Source: Ancylobacter oerskovii (lineage in GTDB: Bacteria > Pseudomonadota > Alphaproteobacteria > Rhizobiales > Xanthobacteraceae). Taken from it: a stretch of 64,000 nt of DNA. The stretch covers positions 248,001 through 312,000 of the forward strand of contig NZ_JAHBGB010000006.1 of the NCBI RefSeq assembly GCF_018390555.1, in the 5' to 3' direction. Below the pieces are notes generated by a model. It was not told the origin of the DNA, searched no databases, and saw only the letters and a list, made by a program, of their open reading frames with translations. Positions 8,473 to 17,386 of the stretch are shown in pieces. The position numbers and the translations under genes were made by a program. Within the stretch, counting starts at the first letter, position 1; the number at the start of each line of letters is the position of its first letter.

Positions 8473-9809
8473 GCAACGGCCTCGCCATAGCCGCCGTCAC
8501 CCGCGTGCTGCAGGACATGCTGCATTCCGGGCTGGTCGCCTCCGGCATTGGCGGGGCCGTCGGAGGCACGATCAGCGTGAGCGCCATGCCGCCCGACCGC
8601 ATCCTCGGCGATGGCACCGGCACCGAGGCGACGCAGCTGAACCTGTTCCTGCACCAGATCGCGCCCAATGCGGGCTGGACCGGGCGCGACCTGCCGAGCC
8701 GGGACGCGCGGGCCGAGCGGCTGGTCGATCCGATGCTGGCGCTCGACCTGCACTACCTGCTCACCGCCTATGCCGCGGAGGAGTTCCAGGGCGAGATCTT
8801 GCTCGGCCACGCCATGCAGCTGCTGCACGAGACCCCCGTGCTCAGCCGCGACTACATACGCGACGTGCTGGCCAATCCGCCGGGCGGAGGCATGGCGGCG
8901 GTGGCGCTGCAGGCGCTGGTGCAATCGGATCTGGCCGAGCAGCTGGAGCTGATCAAGATCCGGCCACGCAGCCTCGGCACCGACGACATGTCGAAGCTCT
9001 GGACGGCGTTCCAGTCGCATTACCGCACCAGCACCGCCTATGAGGTATCGGTGGTGCTGATCCAGCGCCGGCACCCCAAGCGGACGCCGCTGCCGGTGCT
9101 GTCGCGCGGGCCGGCCGATCCCGTCACCGGCCGCGACGCCGGCGTGACGGTGCAGGCCTCGCCGGTGCCGAGCCTCCCGACCCTGACCGGCATCGTGCCG
9201 CCCCGGCAGCAAACCGCCGCCCGGCTCGGCGAGACGATCCGGCTCGAGGGACACCATCTGTCGGGCGAGCAGGTTTCCGTGCGCTTCGCCGTCGAGCCGG
9301 ACGGCACGGCGCTGACGCTGCCGGGGATGCTGGCGGGGGACGGCGCGATCACCGTCACGCTGCCGCCGGCGAACCCTCCGCCTCCCCCGCCGCCGCTTCC
9401 CGCGGAGCGCGATCCGGCGAACTGGCCGGTCGGCGTCTACCGGGTCACCGCCCTGCTGCGCGATGCCGGCGGCGAATGGCAGGCCACCAATGTGCTGCCG
9501 CTGCTGCTGGCACCGCTGCTCCTCGCCGTGACGGCGGTCCGGGCGGCTGATGTCGTCACCTTCACCGTGACCTGCGGGCCGCCGATCCGCCGGACCTCGA
9601 CGGTGTTCCTCATCGTCGGCAGCCGGGAATTGCCGGCCGAGCCGATTGCGATGCCTCAGGCGACCACGCTGACCTTCCGCGGCACCGGTTTCACCGCCGG
9701 GCAGACGCTGCCGGTTCGCCTGCGCGTGGACGGCATCGACAGCCTGCTCATCGACCGGACCGCCCGCCCGCCGGCCTTCGACCCGAGCCAGCAGGTGATG
9801 TTGCCATGA
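8469..9809 (+). CDS. DUF4255 (Pvc16-type) protein with Ig-like C-terminal domain
   Basis: 446 aa. Residues 1 to about 190 match the DUF4255/Pvc16 N-terminal family: LAIAAVTRVLQDML, the NLFLHQIAPNAGW segment, then DLHYLLTAYA and an ILLGHAMQLLHE block. In PVC and Afp particles this family caps or terminates the tube and sheath at the end away from the baseplate. A second part begins with LTGIVPPRQ and looks like an IPT/TIG (immunoglobulin-like) domain, followed by a run of seven prolines and another beta-rich segment. The extra domains are longer than in minimal terminators. ATGA overlap on both sides. Confidence 0.85.
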   Translation: MSNGLAIAAVTRVLQDMLHSGLVASGIGGAVGGTISVSAMPPDRILGDGTGTEATQLNLFLHQIAPNAGWTGRDLPSRDARAERLVDPMLALDLHYLLTAYAAEEFQGEILLGHAMQLLHETPVLSRDYIRDVLANPPGGGMAAVALQALVQSDLAEQLELIKIRPRSLGTDDMSKLWTAFQSHYRTSTAYEVSVVLIQRRHPKRTPLPVLSRGPADPVTGRDAGVTVQASPVPSLPTLTGIVPPRQQTAARLGETIRLEGHHLSGEQVSVRFAVEPDGTALTLPGMLAGDGAITVTLPPANPPPPPPPLPAERDPANWPVGVYRVTALLRDAGGEWQATNVLPLLLAPLLLAVTAVRAADVVTFTVTCGPPIRRTSTVFLIVGSRELPAEPIAMPQATTLTFRGTGFTAGQTLPVRLRVDGIDSLLIDRTARPPAFDPSQQVMLP

Positions 9810-11806
9810 GAAATGCGGCCATGAGAGATGCGGCGACGGTGAGGACAGGCATCGGGAAGGCGGCGCCGAGGCGCCCGCAGGATCCCGGCTGGACCGACCG
9901 CAACCAGCACCATCTCTCGGCCGAGATCGCACGGGTGCGGCGGCGGCTCGAACGCCATCTCGACCAGGGCGCCGACGACGCCGGCGCTGAAGAGCCGGCC
10001 GTCGCGGCGGATCCCCAGACCGCGCTCGGACATCTGTGCGCCGCCTTCCAGCTGTCGCCGTTCGAGCGGGACCTGCTGCTGCTCTGCGCGGGCGCGGAAC
10101 TCGACACCGGCATTGCCGGGCTCTGCGCGACGCTGCATGCCGATCCGCGCCGACGAATGCCGAGCTTCGGCCTCGCGCTGGCGGTGCTGCCCGGCGCGCA
10201 TTGGAGCGCGCTCTCCCCGGCGAGCCCGCTGCGCCGGTGGAGCCTGATCGAACCCGGCGCGGGCGAGGCGCTGACCGCCACACCGCTCGGCATGGACGAG
10301 GCGGTGCTGCATTATCTCGCCGGCACGGGCTTCGCCGATCCCCGTCTCGACGGCCTGCTGTCCGCGGTCGACGCAGGCGTCCTCACCGCCTCGCAGGCGG
10401 CCGCGGCGGAGAAGATCGCGCATCTGTGGGCCGGCGCGGGCGATGCGTCATGGCCGGCGGTCCAGCTGTGCGGCGACGACCCGGCCGGCCGGGCGCAAGC
10501 GGCGGCCGAGGCCTGCCGGGCGATCGGCCTCACGCTGCTGCGACTGGACGCCGGCGACCTCCCGGCCGCTCCCCGGGACCGTTTCGCCCTTGCGCGGATG
10601 TGCGAGCGCCGGTTGGTGCTGGAAGGCGCCGCGCTGCTGCTGGAAGGCGCGGACGAGCGCGACGGAAGGGCCGAGCGCGGCCTCGTCGCCTTCGCCGAGG
10701 ACATGTCCGGGCCGCTGATACTGGCGCGCGGCGAGCCGCTCGCCCTGCCGCGCCGGACGAGCCGGCGGCTGGAGGTGAACCGGCCCGACGCCTCCGAGCG
10801 GCGGGCGCTGTGGATGCGGGCGCTGGGCCCGCTGGCCAGCACCCTGAACGGACGGTTCGAGCCGATGATCGACCGCTTCCGGCTGGACCGCGCCGGCATC
10901 GAGGCCGCCTGCGCGGCGGCGGAGGGAGACGATGCCGGTGGCGAGGCGCTCGGCCCGCGGCTCTGGGCGGCGTGCCGGGTGCAGGCCCGTCGTCGCCTCG
11001 ACAACCTCGCCCAGCGCATCGAGGCCCGCGCCTCCTGGGACGATCTGGTGCTGCCGGAGGCGCAGCTGGCGGTGCTGCGCCAGATGTCCACGCATGTGTG
11101 TCACGCCGCCACCGTCTATGAACGCTGGGGCTTCGCCAGCCGGACCGAGCGCGGGCTCGGCATCAGCGCCCTGTTCGCGGGAGCGAGCGGCACCGGCAAG
11201 ACGATGGCGGCCGAGGTGCTGGCCAACGATCTCGGGCTGGACCTCTACCGCATCGATCTCAGCCAGACGGTGAGCAAATATATCGGCGAGACCGAGAAGA
11301 ACCTGCGGATCATCTTCGATGCGGCCGACGACAGCGGCGCCGTGCTGCTGTTCGACGAGGCGGACGCCCTGTTCGGCAAGCGCTCGGAGGTGAAGGACAG
11401 CCATGACCGCTACGCCAATATCGAGGTCAGCTACCTGCTCCAGCGCATGGAGGCGTATCGCGGCCTCGCCGTCCTGACCACCAACCAGAAAAGCGCGGTC
11501 GATCCGGCCTTCCTGCGCCGCATCCGCTTCGTGGTGCAGTTCCCCTTCCCGGATGCCGGCCAGCGCTGCGAGATCTGGCGCCGCGCCTTCCCGCAGGACA
11601 CGCCGACCCTGGACCTCGATCCGGCGCGCCTCGCGCAGCTCGCCCTCGCCGGCGGCAACATCCGCAATGTGGCGATGAACGCCGCCTTCCTTGCCGCGGG
11701 TCGTGGCGAGGCGGTCGGGATGGGGCACATACGCGAGGCGGCGGTGGCGGAATATGCCAAGCTGGAAAAGCCGCTGACCAGTTCCGAGCTCGGAGGGTGG
11801 CGATGA
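9806..11806 (+). CDS. eCIS AAA+ ATPase (Afp15/Pvc15 type)
   Basis: 666 aa. The N-terminal 400 residues form the helical, degenerate region seen in eCIS ATPases. The C-terminal AAA+ domain has Walker A GASGTGKT at about 459-466, Walker B LLFDEAD at about 513-519, sensor-like TTNQ, and the arginine-finger region FLRRIRF. Members of this family are needed for particle assembly or payload loading in PVC/Afp systems. They are not the ClpV disassembly ATPase of type VI secretion, which has two AAA+ modules. Overlaps both neighbours by 4 bases. Confidence 0.93.
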   Translation: MRNAAMRDAATVRTGIGKAAPRRPQDPGWTDRNQHHLSAEIARVRRRLERHLDQGADDAGAEEPAVAADPQTALGHLCAAFQLSPFERDLLLLCAGAELDTGIAGLCATLHADPRRRMPSFGLALAVLPGAHWSALSPASPLRRWSLIEPGAGEALTATPLGMDEAVLHYLAGTGFADPRLDGLLSAVDAGVLTASQAAAAEKIAHLWAGAGDASWPAVQLCGDDPAGRAQAAAEACRAIGLTLLRLDAGDLPAAPRDRFALARMCERRLVLEGAALLLEGADERDGRAERGLVAFAEDMSGPLILARGEPLALPRRTSRRLEVNRPDASERRALWMRALGPLASTLNGRFEPMIDRFRLDRAGIEAACAAAEGDDAGGEALGPRLWAACRVQARRRLDNLAQRIEARASWDDLVLPEAQLAVLRQMSTHVCHAATVYERWGFASRTERGLGISALFAGASGTGKTMAAEVLANDLGLDLYRIDLSQTVSKYIGETEKNLRIIFDAADDSGAVLLFDEADALFGKRSEVKDSHDRYANIEVSYLLQRMEAYRGLAVLTTNQKSAVDPAFLRRIRFVVQFPFPDAGQRCEIWRRAFPQDTPTLDLDPARLAQLALAGGNIRNVAMNAAFLAAGRGEAVGMGHIREAAVAEYAKLEKPLTSSELGGWR

Positions 11807-12060
11807 GGCGGGCCGGCATCGAGCTTCACATCGACCGGCTGGTGGTCGAGGGCATCGCGCCCACCGACGCCGCCGCGCTGCGCCGCGCGGTCGAGCGCGA
11901 GCTGGCGCGCCGGCTCGCCGCGCCGACGGCAACGGCAACCGACACTCCCCGTGGCGCCGCGCATGTGGATGCGGGGGTGTTGCCGGTCCCCGCATCGGCC
12001 GGCCCGCAGCGTTTCGGCACGGCGATCGCCGACCGGGTGTTGGGAGGGCTGAAACGATGA
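11803..12060 (+). CDS. Small conserved-type eCIS protein, unknown function
   Basis: 85 aa. It opens RRAGIELHIDRLVVEG; short proteins with a similar HIDRLVLxG start commonly sit between the ATPase and the DUF4157 gene in eCIS loci (from memory, not searched). No catalytic motif, signal or membrane segment is visible. I start it at the ATG at 11803, after GGAGG at 11792-11796. It overlaps the ATPase stop by 4 bases and the next start by 4 bases, so it should be made in step with both. A role as adaptor or chaperone for the ATPase or payload is possible. Confidence 0.65.
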   Translation: MRRAGIELHIDRLVVEGIAPTDAAALRRAVERELARRLAAPTATATDTPRGAAHVDAGVLPVPASAGPQRFGTAIADRVLGGLKR

Positions 12061-14270
12061 AAGCATCGGCTTCCGCCGCTCGGGTTCCCGCTGCCGCTCC
12101 CGCCATTGCCCAGCCCAGCAGAACGACCACGGCCCGGACGGAGCGTGGCCGGGAACGCCCGGCCCCGGCGGCGGCGGAAGCCTCCGGTTTCAGCCATGTC
12201 CGCCTCGCGGCCAACGGCCAGCCGCTGCAGCGCAGGCTCGCCGTGGATGTTTCCGAGCCGCTGGAACGGGAAGCCGACGCCATGGCGGACCGGGTCATGC
12301 GCATGGCCGATCCCGACAGGGCCATCGGCAGGGACCAGCCGCCTTCGCTTGCGAGGAAGTGCGCCGCCTGCGCCGCCGAGCACGAGGAGGACGAACGCGA
12401 GGATGACGAGCAAAAGCTTCGGCGCAGGCACGCATCGGCGCGCGACAATCTCGGTGGAACGACGGCTCCGGCCATCGTCCATGACGTGCTCGGCTCGCCC
12501 GGCAGGCCGCTCGCCTCTTCCGAGCGCCGCTTCTTCGAGCCGCGCTTCGGCTATGATTTCGGCAGCGTGCGCGTCCATGCCGACAGCCGCGCCGCCGCCT
12601 CCGCCGATGCGGTGAATGCGCTCGCCTATACGGTGGAGCACAACATCGTCTTCGCACAAGGCCGCTACCAGCCGGGCGATACGGCTGCCCGCCACCTGAT
12701 GGCGCACGAGCTGACGCATGTCGTGCAGCAGGGCCGGGCGGCGCGGGCCGAGGGCGGTGTCGCGCCGGCCAAGCCGGCCGTGGCGCGCAAGGCCCGCACC
12801 GACCGGCAATATGACCTGCTTGCCGCCCATGTCCATGACGGCATCTATCGGCTCGGCACCGACGAGGAGCTGGTCTATCAGGCGCTGCAGGAACTCGACC
12901 GCGATCCCGTGGCGATCGCCGAGTTCATGGACGTCTACCGCAACTACATTGCGCGGGTCGAGAACAAGGCGGTCAACGACCTGCCGGCGGACCTGCTCAT
13001 CCAGGACATCGAAGGCGATTTCAGCGGCGGCGAGCTGGAGTTCGCCCTGCAATTGCTCAACCGGGGCACGAAGGACGCCGCACAGCAGATCGAGGCGGGG
13101 GCGCCGGGATCGGAAGCCGCCCTGACCTCAGCCGCGAAACGCCTGCTGGCCGCTGTGGATACCATCTGGGGCACCGACGAGGAGGCGATCTATGCCGTCC
13201 TGCTGCCGTTCGGGCGCGACCAGACCAAGCTCCAGCCATTGCGCGACGCCTACAAGAAGATCGCCAGCGGCGAGGATCTGGAAACGCGCCTTCTCGACGA
13301 GATGAGCGGATCGGAGCTCGACTACGCGATCTACCTGCTTTTCGATCCCAAGCGGGCCTACGACTTCTATCTGCGCCAGGCGTCCGACACCGAATTCAGC
13401 AGCTTCGTGACCGGCGGGGCCAGGACCGTCGGGTCGGATTGCGTGATGCCGAAAGGCGACGCCTTCAACAAGACCTATTGGGAAAAGGGCAACCCGAACG
13501 GCAACGAGATGTGCGCGCTGATGGCGAAGACCGGCGGGCGCCCCTCGGAAGCGGTCAAGGCGCTGTTCGACTACATGACGGCGGACGGCTTCACCGGGGC
13601 GCTCCGGGGAGCGGCGGAGAACACGGTCGCCAGCCCGGGCTGGCGGGTGGACTGCGCCGAATGGGTGCAGATCCACCATCTCTACGCGATGCTGAAGCTT
13701 CTCGGCCCCTATCGCTTCGACCTGAAGTTCGGAAACTCGCCCTTCTGGCTGAAGGAGCACCGGACGACCGGGCTGTCGTCCCGGATGTTCTTCCTCCGCT
13801 CCGGGTTCGATACCGACACGCGGCGCCCGCGCGAGGAGATGGCGCCGGTGAAGCTGGACAAGGGTTCGCCGCAGAAGAAGAAGGGTGGCGACTACGACGT
13901 CAATGCGAACGAGAAGCCCCGCGATGTCGAGACGGTGCTGCGGGAGGCGCCGGTCGGCAGCCGGGTCATGTGGTCGAACGTCTATCTCGCCCAGAATCCC
14001 GGCGGCGTCGGTGGAACCCCCAATTCGTTCACCAACGAGAACACCATCAAGCTGGGCGACGACACCTATGGCGCCCATGGCTTCTTCGCCCGCCAGGTCT
14101 TCAAGCGCGCCGAGCTGGAGGCCAAGCTGGCGAATGTCGACAAGCCGTCCGGCATGTCGACGGAGCAGGCGATCAAGACCTACATCGTGATCCGCGAGAT
14201 CGAATACTACACCACCATAGCCGAGGAACCCTGGGAAAGGGTCGCGGAAGACCCGGACAGGACAGCCTAG
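12057..14270 (+). CDS. DUF4157 (eCIS core) payload with annexin-like repeats and Tgl-type transglutaminase domain
   Basis: 737 aa in four parts. Residues 1-95: basic, Ala-rich leader. 101-125: CAAC followed by an acidic run, the usual prelude to DUF4157. About 145-230: the DUF4157/eCIS-core domain with the PRFGYDFGSVRVH block and a HELTH motif at 217-221. About 250-440: two segments with LGTDE (266-270) and WGTDEE (371-376), resembling annexin repeats. About 460-737: a region that matches Bacillus spore transglutaminase Tgl around its active residues: Cys533 in VDCAEW, Glu661 in NENTIKLGDD, and His674 in YGAHG, with the same 13-residue Glu-to-His spacing as Tgl Glu187/His200. If active it would cross-link or modify glutamines in a target cell. 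DUF4157 is known to mark eCIS-associated toxins. The annexin and Tgl calls rest on motif reading from memory. Confidence 0.75.
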   Translation: MKASASAARVPAAAPAIAQPSRTTTARTERGRERPAPAAAEASGFSHVRLAANGQPLQRRLAVDVSEPLEREADAMADRVMRMADPDRAIGRDQPPSLARKCAACAAEHEEDEREDDEQKLRRRHASARDNLGGTTAPAIVHDVLGSPGRPLASSERRFFEPRFGYDFGSVRVHADSRAAASADAVNALAYTVEHNIVFAQGRYQPGDTAARHLMAHELTHVVQQGRAARAEGGVAPAKPAVARKARTDRQYDLLAAHVHDGIYRLGTDEELVYQALQELDRDPVAIAEFMDVYRNYIARVENKAVNDLPADLLIQDIEGDFSGGELEFALQLLNRGTKDAAQQIEAGAPGSEAALTSAAKRLLAAVDTIWGTDEEAIYAVLLPFGRDQTKLQPLRDAYKKIASGEDLETRLLDEMSGSELDYAIYLLFDPKRAYDFYLRQASDTEFSSFVTGGARTVGSDCVMPKGDAFNKTYWEKGNPNGNEMCALMAKTGGRPSEAVKALFDYMTADGFTGALRGAAENTVASPGWRVDCAEWVQIHHLYAMLKLLGPYRFDLKFGNSPFWLKEHRTTGLSSRMFFLRSGFDTDTRRPREEMAPVKLDKGSPQKKKGGDYDVNANEKPRDVETVLREAPVGSRVMWSNVYLAQNPGGVGGTPNSFTNENTIKLGDDTYGAHGFFARQVFKRAELEAKLANVDKPSGMSTEQAIKTYIVIREIEYYTTIAEEPWERVAEDPDRTA

Positions 14271-14382
14271 CGCCTACCAGCGGCGTCGGCGACGTCGCTG
14301 CGTGCCTATACGGTTTCATCGGCAGGGCCGGCTTCACGGGCCGTCATCTGCCGGCGGGCAAGCATGCAGGACGAGCGGAGCG

Positions 14383-15039
14383 ATGACCTCCTTTCCGAAT
14401 TCGCCGAAGCTGATCAAGGGCGGCATCGTGCAGGTCGCGACGGAGGGCGCGGCGGTGCAGCGGGTCATCACGCTGCAGTACAATCCCGAAAGCGTCAGCC
14501 GCAGCCTGCAGGTGCAGGGTACCGGCGAGAACGGCCAGCGCTCGGAAGCGCTGCGGCTGAAAGGGCCCGCCGTCGAGACCATCAAGATCGACGCCGAGAT
14601 CGACGCCACCGACCAGCTCGAATTCCCGCAGTCCAATCCGGTGGCGACCGCCTTCGGGGTGTTCCCACAGCTCGCGGCGCTGGAGACCATGGTCTACCCG
14701 ACCAGCGGCCAGCTCCAGGCCAACCATGCGCGGGCGGGCAGCGGCACGCTGGAGATCGCGCCGATGGAGACCCCGCTCACCCTGTTCATCTGGAGCAAGA
14801 ACCGCATCGTGCCGGTGCGGATCACCGAGTTCAGCGTCACCGAGGAGGCCTTCGACGCCGCCCTGAACCCGATCCGCGCCAAGGTCAGCCTCGGCATGAG
14901 GGTGCTGAGCGTCGACGATCTCGGCTTCGCCCATCGCGGCGGCAGCCTGTTCATGAGCTACCTGCAGGCCAAGGAGCAGATGGCGGCGAAGGCCGCCGGC
15001 GGCAGCCTCGGCCTGCTCGGCATTGGAGGCTTGCCATGA
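14383..15039 (+). CDS. CIS tube-domain protein (Afp7-like tube/baseplate adaptor)
   Basis: 218 aa. The sequence follows the CIS tube N-terminal family: LIKGGIVQV, LQYNPESVSRSLQ, LRLKGPAVETI, and the strand-rich PLTLFIWSKNRIVPVRI segment. In Afp and PVC such proteins link the tube to the hub, usually together with a LysM domain. Here the LysM part is a separate gene starting 4 bases before this one ends, so the Afp7-type protein appears split in two. Start ATG at 14383 after GCGGAG. A 112-base gap precedes it, the largest in the operon, so an internal promoter or processing site could lie there. Confidence 0.88.
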   Translation: MTSFPNSPKLIKGGIVQVATEGAAVQRVITLQYNPESVSRSLQVQGTGENGQRSEALRLKGPAVETIKIDAEIDATDQLEFPQSNPVATAFGVFPQLAALETMVYPTSGQLQANHARAGSGTLEIAPMETPLTLFIWSKNRIVPVRITEFSVTEEAFDAALNPIRAKVSLGMRVLSVDDLGFAHRGGSLFMSYLQAKEQMAAKAAGGSLGLLGIGGLP

Positions 15040-15398
15040 GCGACCCGGTGCAGGCGCTGTTTCAGGTCGGCGTGCTGAAGAGCACCGACTTCCCGCCGAA
15101 CAGCCGCTATCACGATGTGCCCACCCGCCGGCTGACCGCGCCGGACGGCAGCGTCACCGTCTATCTGGCCCGCCGGCTCGTGCCGCCGCCGGAGCGCTTC
15201 GCGCTGCTCCAGGAGCACAGCGTCACGCAGGGGGACCGGCTCGACCGCCTCGCCGCCCGCTATCTCGGCGATCCCGAGCGGTTCTGGGCGTTGTGCGACG
15301 CCAACGGTGCCATCCGGCCGGACGAACTGGTGGAGACGCTCGGCCGCCGGCTGCGCATCACGCTGCCCGAGGGCATCCCCGGACCGTTCGGGGAGTGA
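15036..15398 (+). CDS. LysM-domain baseplate protein (gp53-like)
   Basis: 120 aa. The C-terminal half (QEHSVTQGDRLDRLAARYLGD through LRITLP) is a LysM fold with the usual ERFWALCDAN segment of phage gp53/gpX-type proteins. In contractile tails this small protein helps clamp hub and wedge, and the LysM fold is thought to be structural rather than for cell-wall binding. ATGA overlap with the upstream CIS-tube gene, and 4 bases before the hub gene. Confidence 0.87.
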   Translation: MSDPVQALFQVGVLKSTDFPPNSRYHDVPTRRLTAPDGSVTVYLARRLVPPPERFALLQEHSVTQGDRLDRLAARYLGDPERFWALCDANGAIRPDELVETLGRRLRITLPEGIPGPFGE

Positions 15399-15402
15399 CG
15401 CG

Positions 15403-16536
15403 ATGCGGATCCAGGGCATCCATCTCACGCTGATGATCGGTCCCGGGGTCCCGGTGCCGGTGCCGCGCGAGGTGCTCGACGCCCTCACCTCGGTGCAGGT
15501 GACGAGCGCCGCGGGAGACACCCAGAGCGGCTTCGACCTCACCTTCGCGCTCGACCGCCGCTCGCCGCTCGCCACGCTGTTCCTGGTGTCCGGCGGCGCC
15601 TCCATTCCGCTGGTGCGGGTGATCGTGGTGGCGACGATCAACGGCACGCCCAACGTGCTGATCGACGGGGTGATGACGCATCACCAGGTCGAGCCGGGTT
15701 CCGGGGGCGGGCCGTCGACGCTGAAGGTGCAGGGCAAGGATCTCAGCACCGTCATGGGCTATATCGATTTCTCCGGCCTGCCCTACCCGGCGATGCCGCC
15801 GGTCGCCCGCGTGGCGCTGATCATCGCCAAATATGCCTGGCTGGGCCTGATGCCGCTGACCATACCCAGCGTGGTCGAGGACATTCCGCTGCCGACCGAC
15901 CGCATCCCGGTGCAGAAGGGCAAGGACCTCGACTACGTCAGGCAGCTGGCACGGCAATGCGGGCATGTCTTCTATGTCGAGCCGGGGCCGGCACCGGGCA
16001 CCAGCGTCGCCTATTGGGGGCCGGAAATCCGCGTCGGCCCGCCGCAGCCGGCGTTGAGCATCGACATGGACGCCCACACCAATGTCGAGCAACTGAGCTT
16101 CCGCTTCGACAAGGAGCGCAAGGAGATGCCGGTGGTGTTCATCCAGGAACCCCTCAGCAAGGCGCCGATCCCGATCCCCATTCCCGATGTCACGCCGCTG
16201 AACCCGCCGCTCGGGGCGGTGCCGCCGCTGCCGCCCAAGATCACGCTGATGAACGACACCACCCAGCTCTCGCCGCTGGCGGCGCTGATGCGCGGCATCG
16301 CCTATGCCTCGCAGCACAGCGACTGCGTGTTCGCCAGCGGCAGCCTCGACGTGCTGCGCTACGGGCAGGTGCTGAAGTCGCGGCGGCTGGTCGGGCTGCG
16401 CGGTGCCGGCCTCGCCTTTGACGGCCTCTACTACGTCTCCCGCGTCACCCACGAGATCGCGCGCGGGCAATACAAGCAATCCTTCGAGCTCGCCCGCAAC
16501 GGCGTCGTCTCCACATTGCCGCAGGTGGCCGCATGA
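15403..16536 (+). CDS. Baseplate hub protein, gpD/T4 gp27-like
   Basis: 377 aa. The pattern is that of phage late control D / VgrG N-terminal proteins: a beta-barrel start (LTSVQVTSAAGDTQSGFDLTF), VVATINGTPNVLIDGVM with HHQV, KGKDLDYVRQLARQCGHVFYV, and the C-terminal GLYYVSRVTHEI. The trimer forms the hub on which tube and spike sit. It is separate from the spike gene that follows, as in T4 gp27 plus gp5, rather than fused as in VgrG. Pro-rich loop at about residues 260-285. ATG at 15403 after GGGGAG. Confidence 0.9.
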   Translation: MRIQGIHLTLMIGPGVPVPVPREVLDALTSVQVTSAAGDTQSGFDLTFALDRRSPLATLFLVSGGASIPLVRVIVVATINGTPNVLIDGVMTHHQVEPGSGGGPSTLKVQGKDLSTVMGYIDFSGLPYPAMPPVARVALIIAKYAWLGLMPLTIPSVVEDIPLPTDRIPVQKGKDLDYVRQLARQCGHVFYVEPGPAPGTSVAYWGPEIRVGPPQPALSIDMDAHTNVEQLSFRFDKERKEMPVVFIQEPLSKAPIPIPIPDVTPLNPPLGAVPPLPPKITLMNDTTQLSPLAALMRGIAYASQHSDCVFASGSLDVLRYGQVLKSRRLVGLRGAGLAFDGLYYVSRVTHEIARGQYKQSFELARNGVVSTLPQVAA

Positions 16537-17048
16537 CCGACGAAACCCGCTTCCTCGGCAAGTATCGCGGCACCTGCATCAACAATGTCGACCCGATGAT
16601 GATGGGCCGCATCCAGCTCATCGTGCCCGACGTCTCCAATGTCATGCTGTCGAGCTGGGCGATGCCCTGCCTGCCGGTGGCCGGCATGCAGATGGGCATG
16701 TTCGCCGTGCCGGTGATCGGCTCCGGCGTCTGGGTGGAGTTCGAGAAGGGCGACCCGGACCATCCGATCTGGGTCGGCGGCTATTGGGGCAGCGGCGCCG
16801 AGGTGCCGGTGCTGGCGCGCATGGTGCCGCCCGCCGTGCCCGGCATCACCCTGCAGACCACGCTGCAGAACGGGCTCACCATCAACGACGTGCCCGGCCC
16901 GACCGGCGGCATCATGATCAAGAGCGCCACCGGCGCGACGCTGATCGTCAACGACACCGGCATCTACATCCAGAACGGCAAGGGGGCGAGCCTCGTCATG
17001 GTGGGGCCGTCCGTCACCATCAACAACGGCGCGCTCACGGTGATCTGA
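16533..17048 (+). CDS. Baseplate spike protein, gp5/gpV-like
   Basis: 171 aa. Residues 1-90 form the OB-fold domain of baseplate assembly protein V (LGKYRGTC, MMGRIQLIVPDV, PVIGSGVWVEFEKGDPDHPIWVGGYW). The rest alternates short hydrophobic and polar segments (ITLQTTLQ, GIMIKSATGATLIV, GIYIQNG), as expected for a short trimeric beta-helix needle. It has no lysozyme domain. The PAAR-like tip encoded next should cap it. ATGA overlap with the hub gene. Confidence 0.92.
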   Translation: MTDETRFLGKYRGTCINNVDPMMMGRIQLIVPDVSNVMLSSWAMPCLPVAGMQMGMFAVPVIGSGVWVEFEKGDPDHPIWVGGYWGSGAEVPVLARMVPPAVPGITLQTTLQNGLTINDVPGPTGGIMIKSATGATLIVNDTGIYIQNGKGASLVMVGPSVTINNGALTVI

Positions 17049-17060
17049 GAGGAGACGGGA

Positions 17061-17384
17061 ATGCCTGGCTTTCTCCTGCATGTCGGCGCCACCGTGCTGT
17101 GCTCGCATGGCGGACAGGCGCAGCCGGCGACGCCGGTGCCGCGGGTGCTGGTCAGCGGCCAGCCGGTGGTGACCATCGCCAGCCCCTATCTCGTCGCCGG
17201 TTGCGCCATGCCGCCGCCACCGGCCGGCAACGGGCCGTGCGTCACCGGCCAGTTCGTCACCGCGGCGCTGCGGGTCACCGCCCTCGGCCAGCCGGTGCTG
17301 CTGCAGGACAGCCAATCGGTCTGCGCCCCCACCGGCACCCCGCTGATGCCGGTGGCGATGCAGACGCGGGTGATGGGGAGCTAG
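17061..17384 (+). CDS. PAAR-like spike tip protein
   Basis: 107 aa, immediately after the spike gene. It opens GFLLHVGATVLCSHGG and has four Cys and two His in a repeating Gly/Pro/Val-rich pattern (VAGCAMP, NGPC, QSVCAP), which suggests a small metal-bound cone like PAAR proteins. Such tips sharpen the needle and can carry or anchor payload. It has no C-terminal extension, so any payload must attach non-covalently. GAGAGGAG-type ribosome site upstream. Confidence 0.8.
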   Translation: MPGFLLHVGATVLCSHGGQAQPATPVPRVLVSGQPVVTIASPYLVAGCAMPPPPAGNGPCVTGQFVTAALRVTALGQPVLLQDSQSVCAPTGTPLMPVAMQTRVMGS

Positions 17385-17386
17385 CC

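Noticed and set aside
12693-12731. HELTH motif of the DUF4157 domain as an active zinc protease
   Set aside because: The motif fits HExxH, but it is a constant part of the DUF4157 family, which is used as an eCIS marker. The sequence gives no third ligand I can place, so I do not claim protease activity.
13439-14386. Alternative-frame 315-aa reading frame inside the transglutaminase-like region
   Set aside because: Gly/Arg-rich shadow of the recognised frame, with no start signal of its own.
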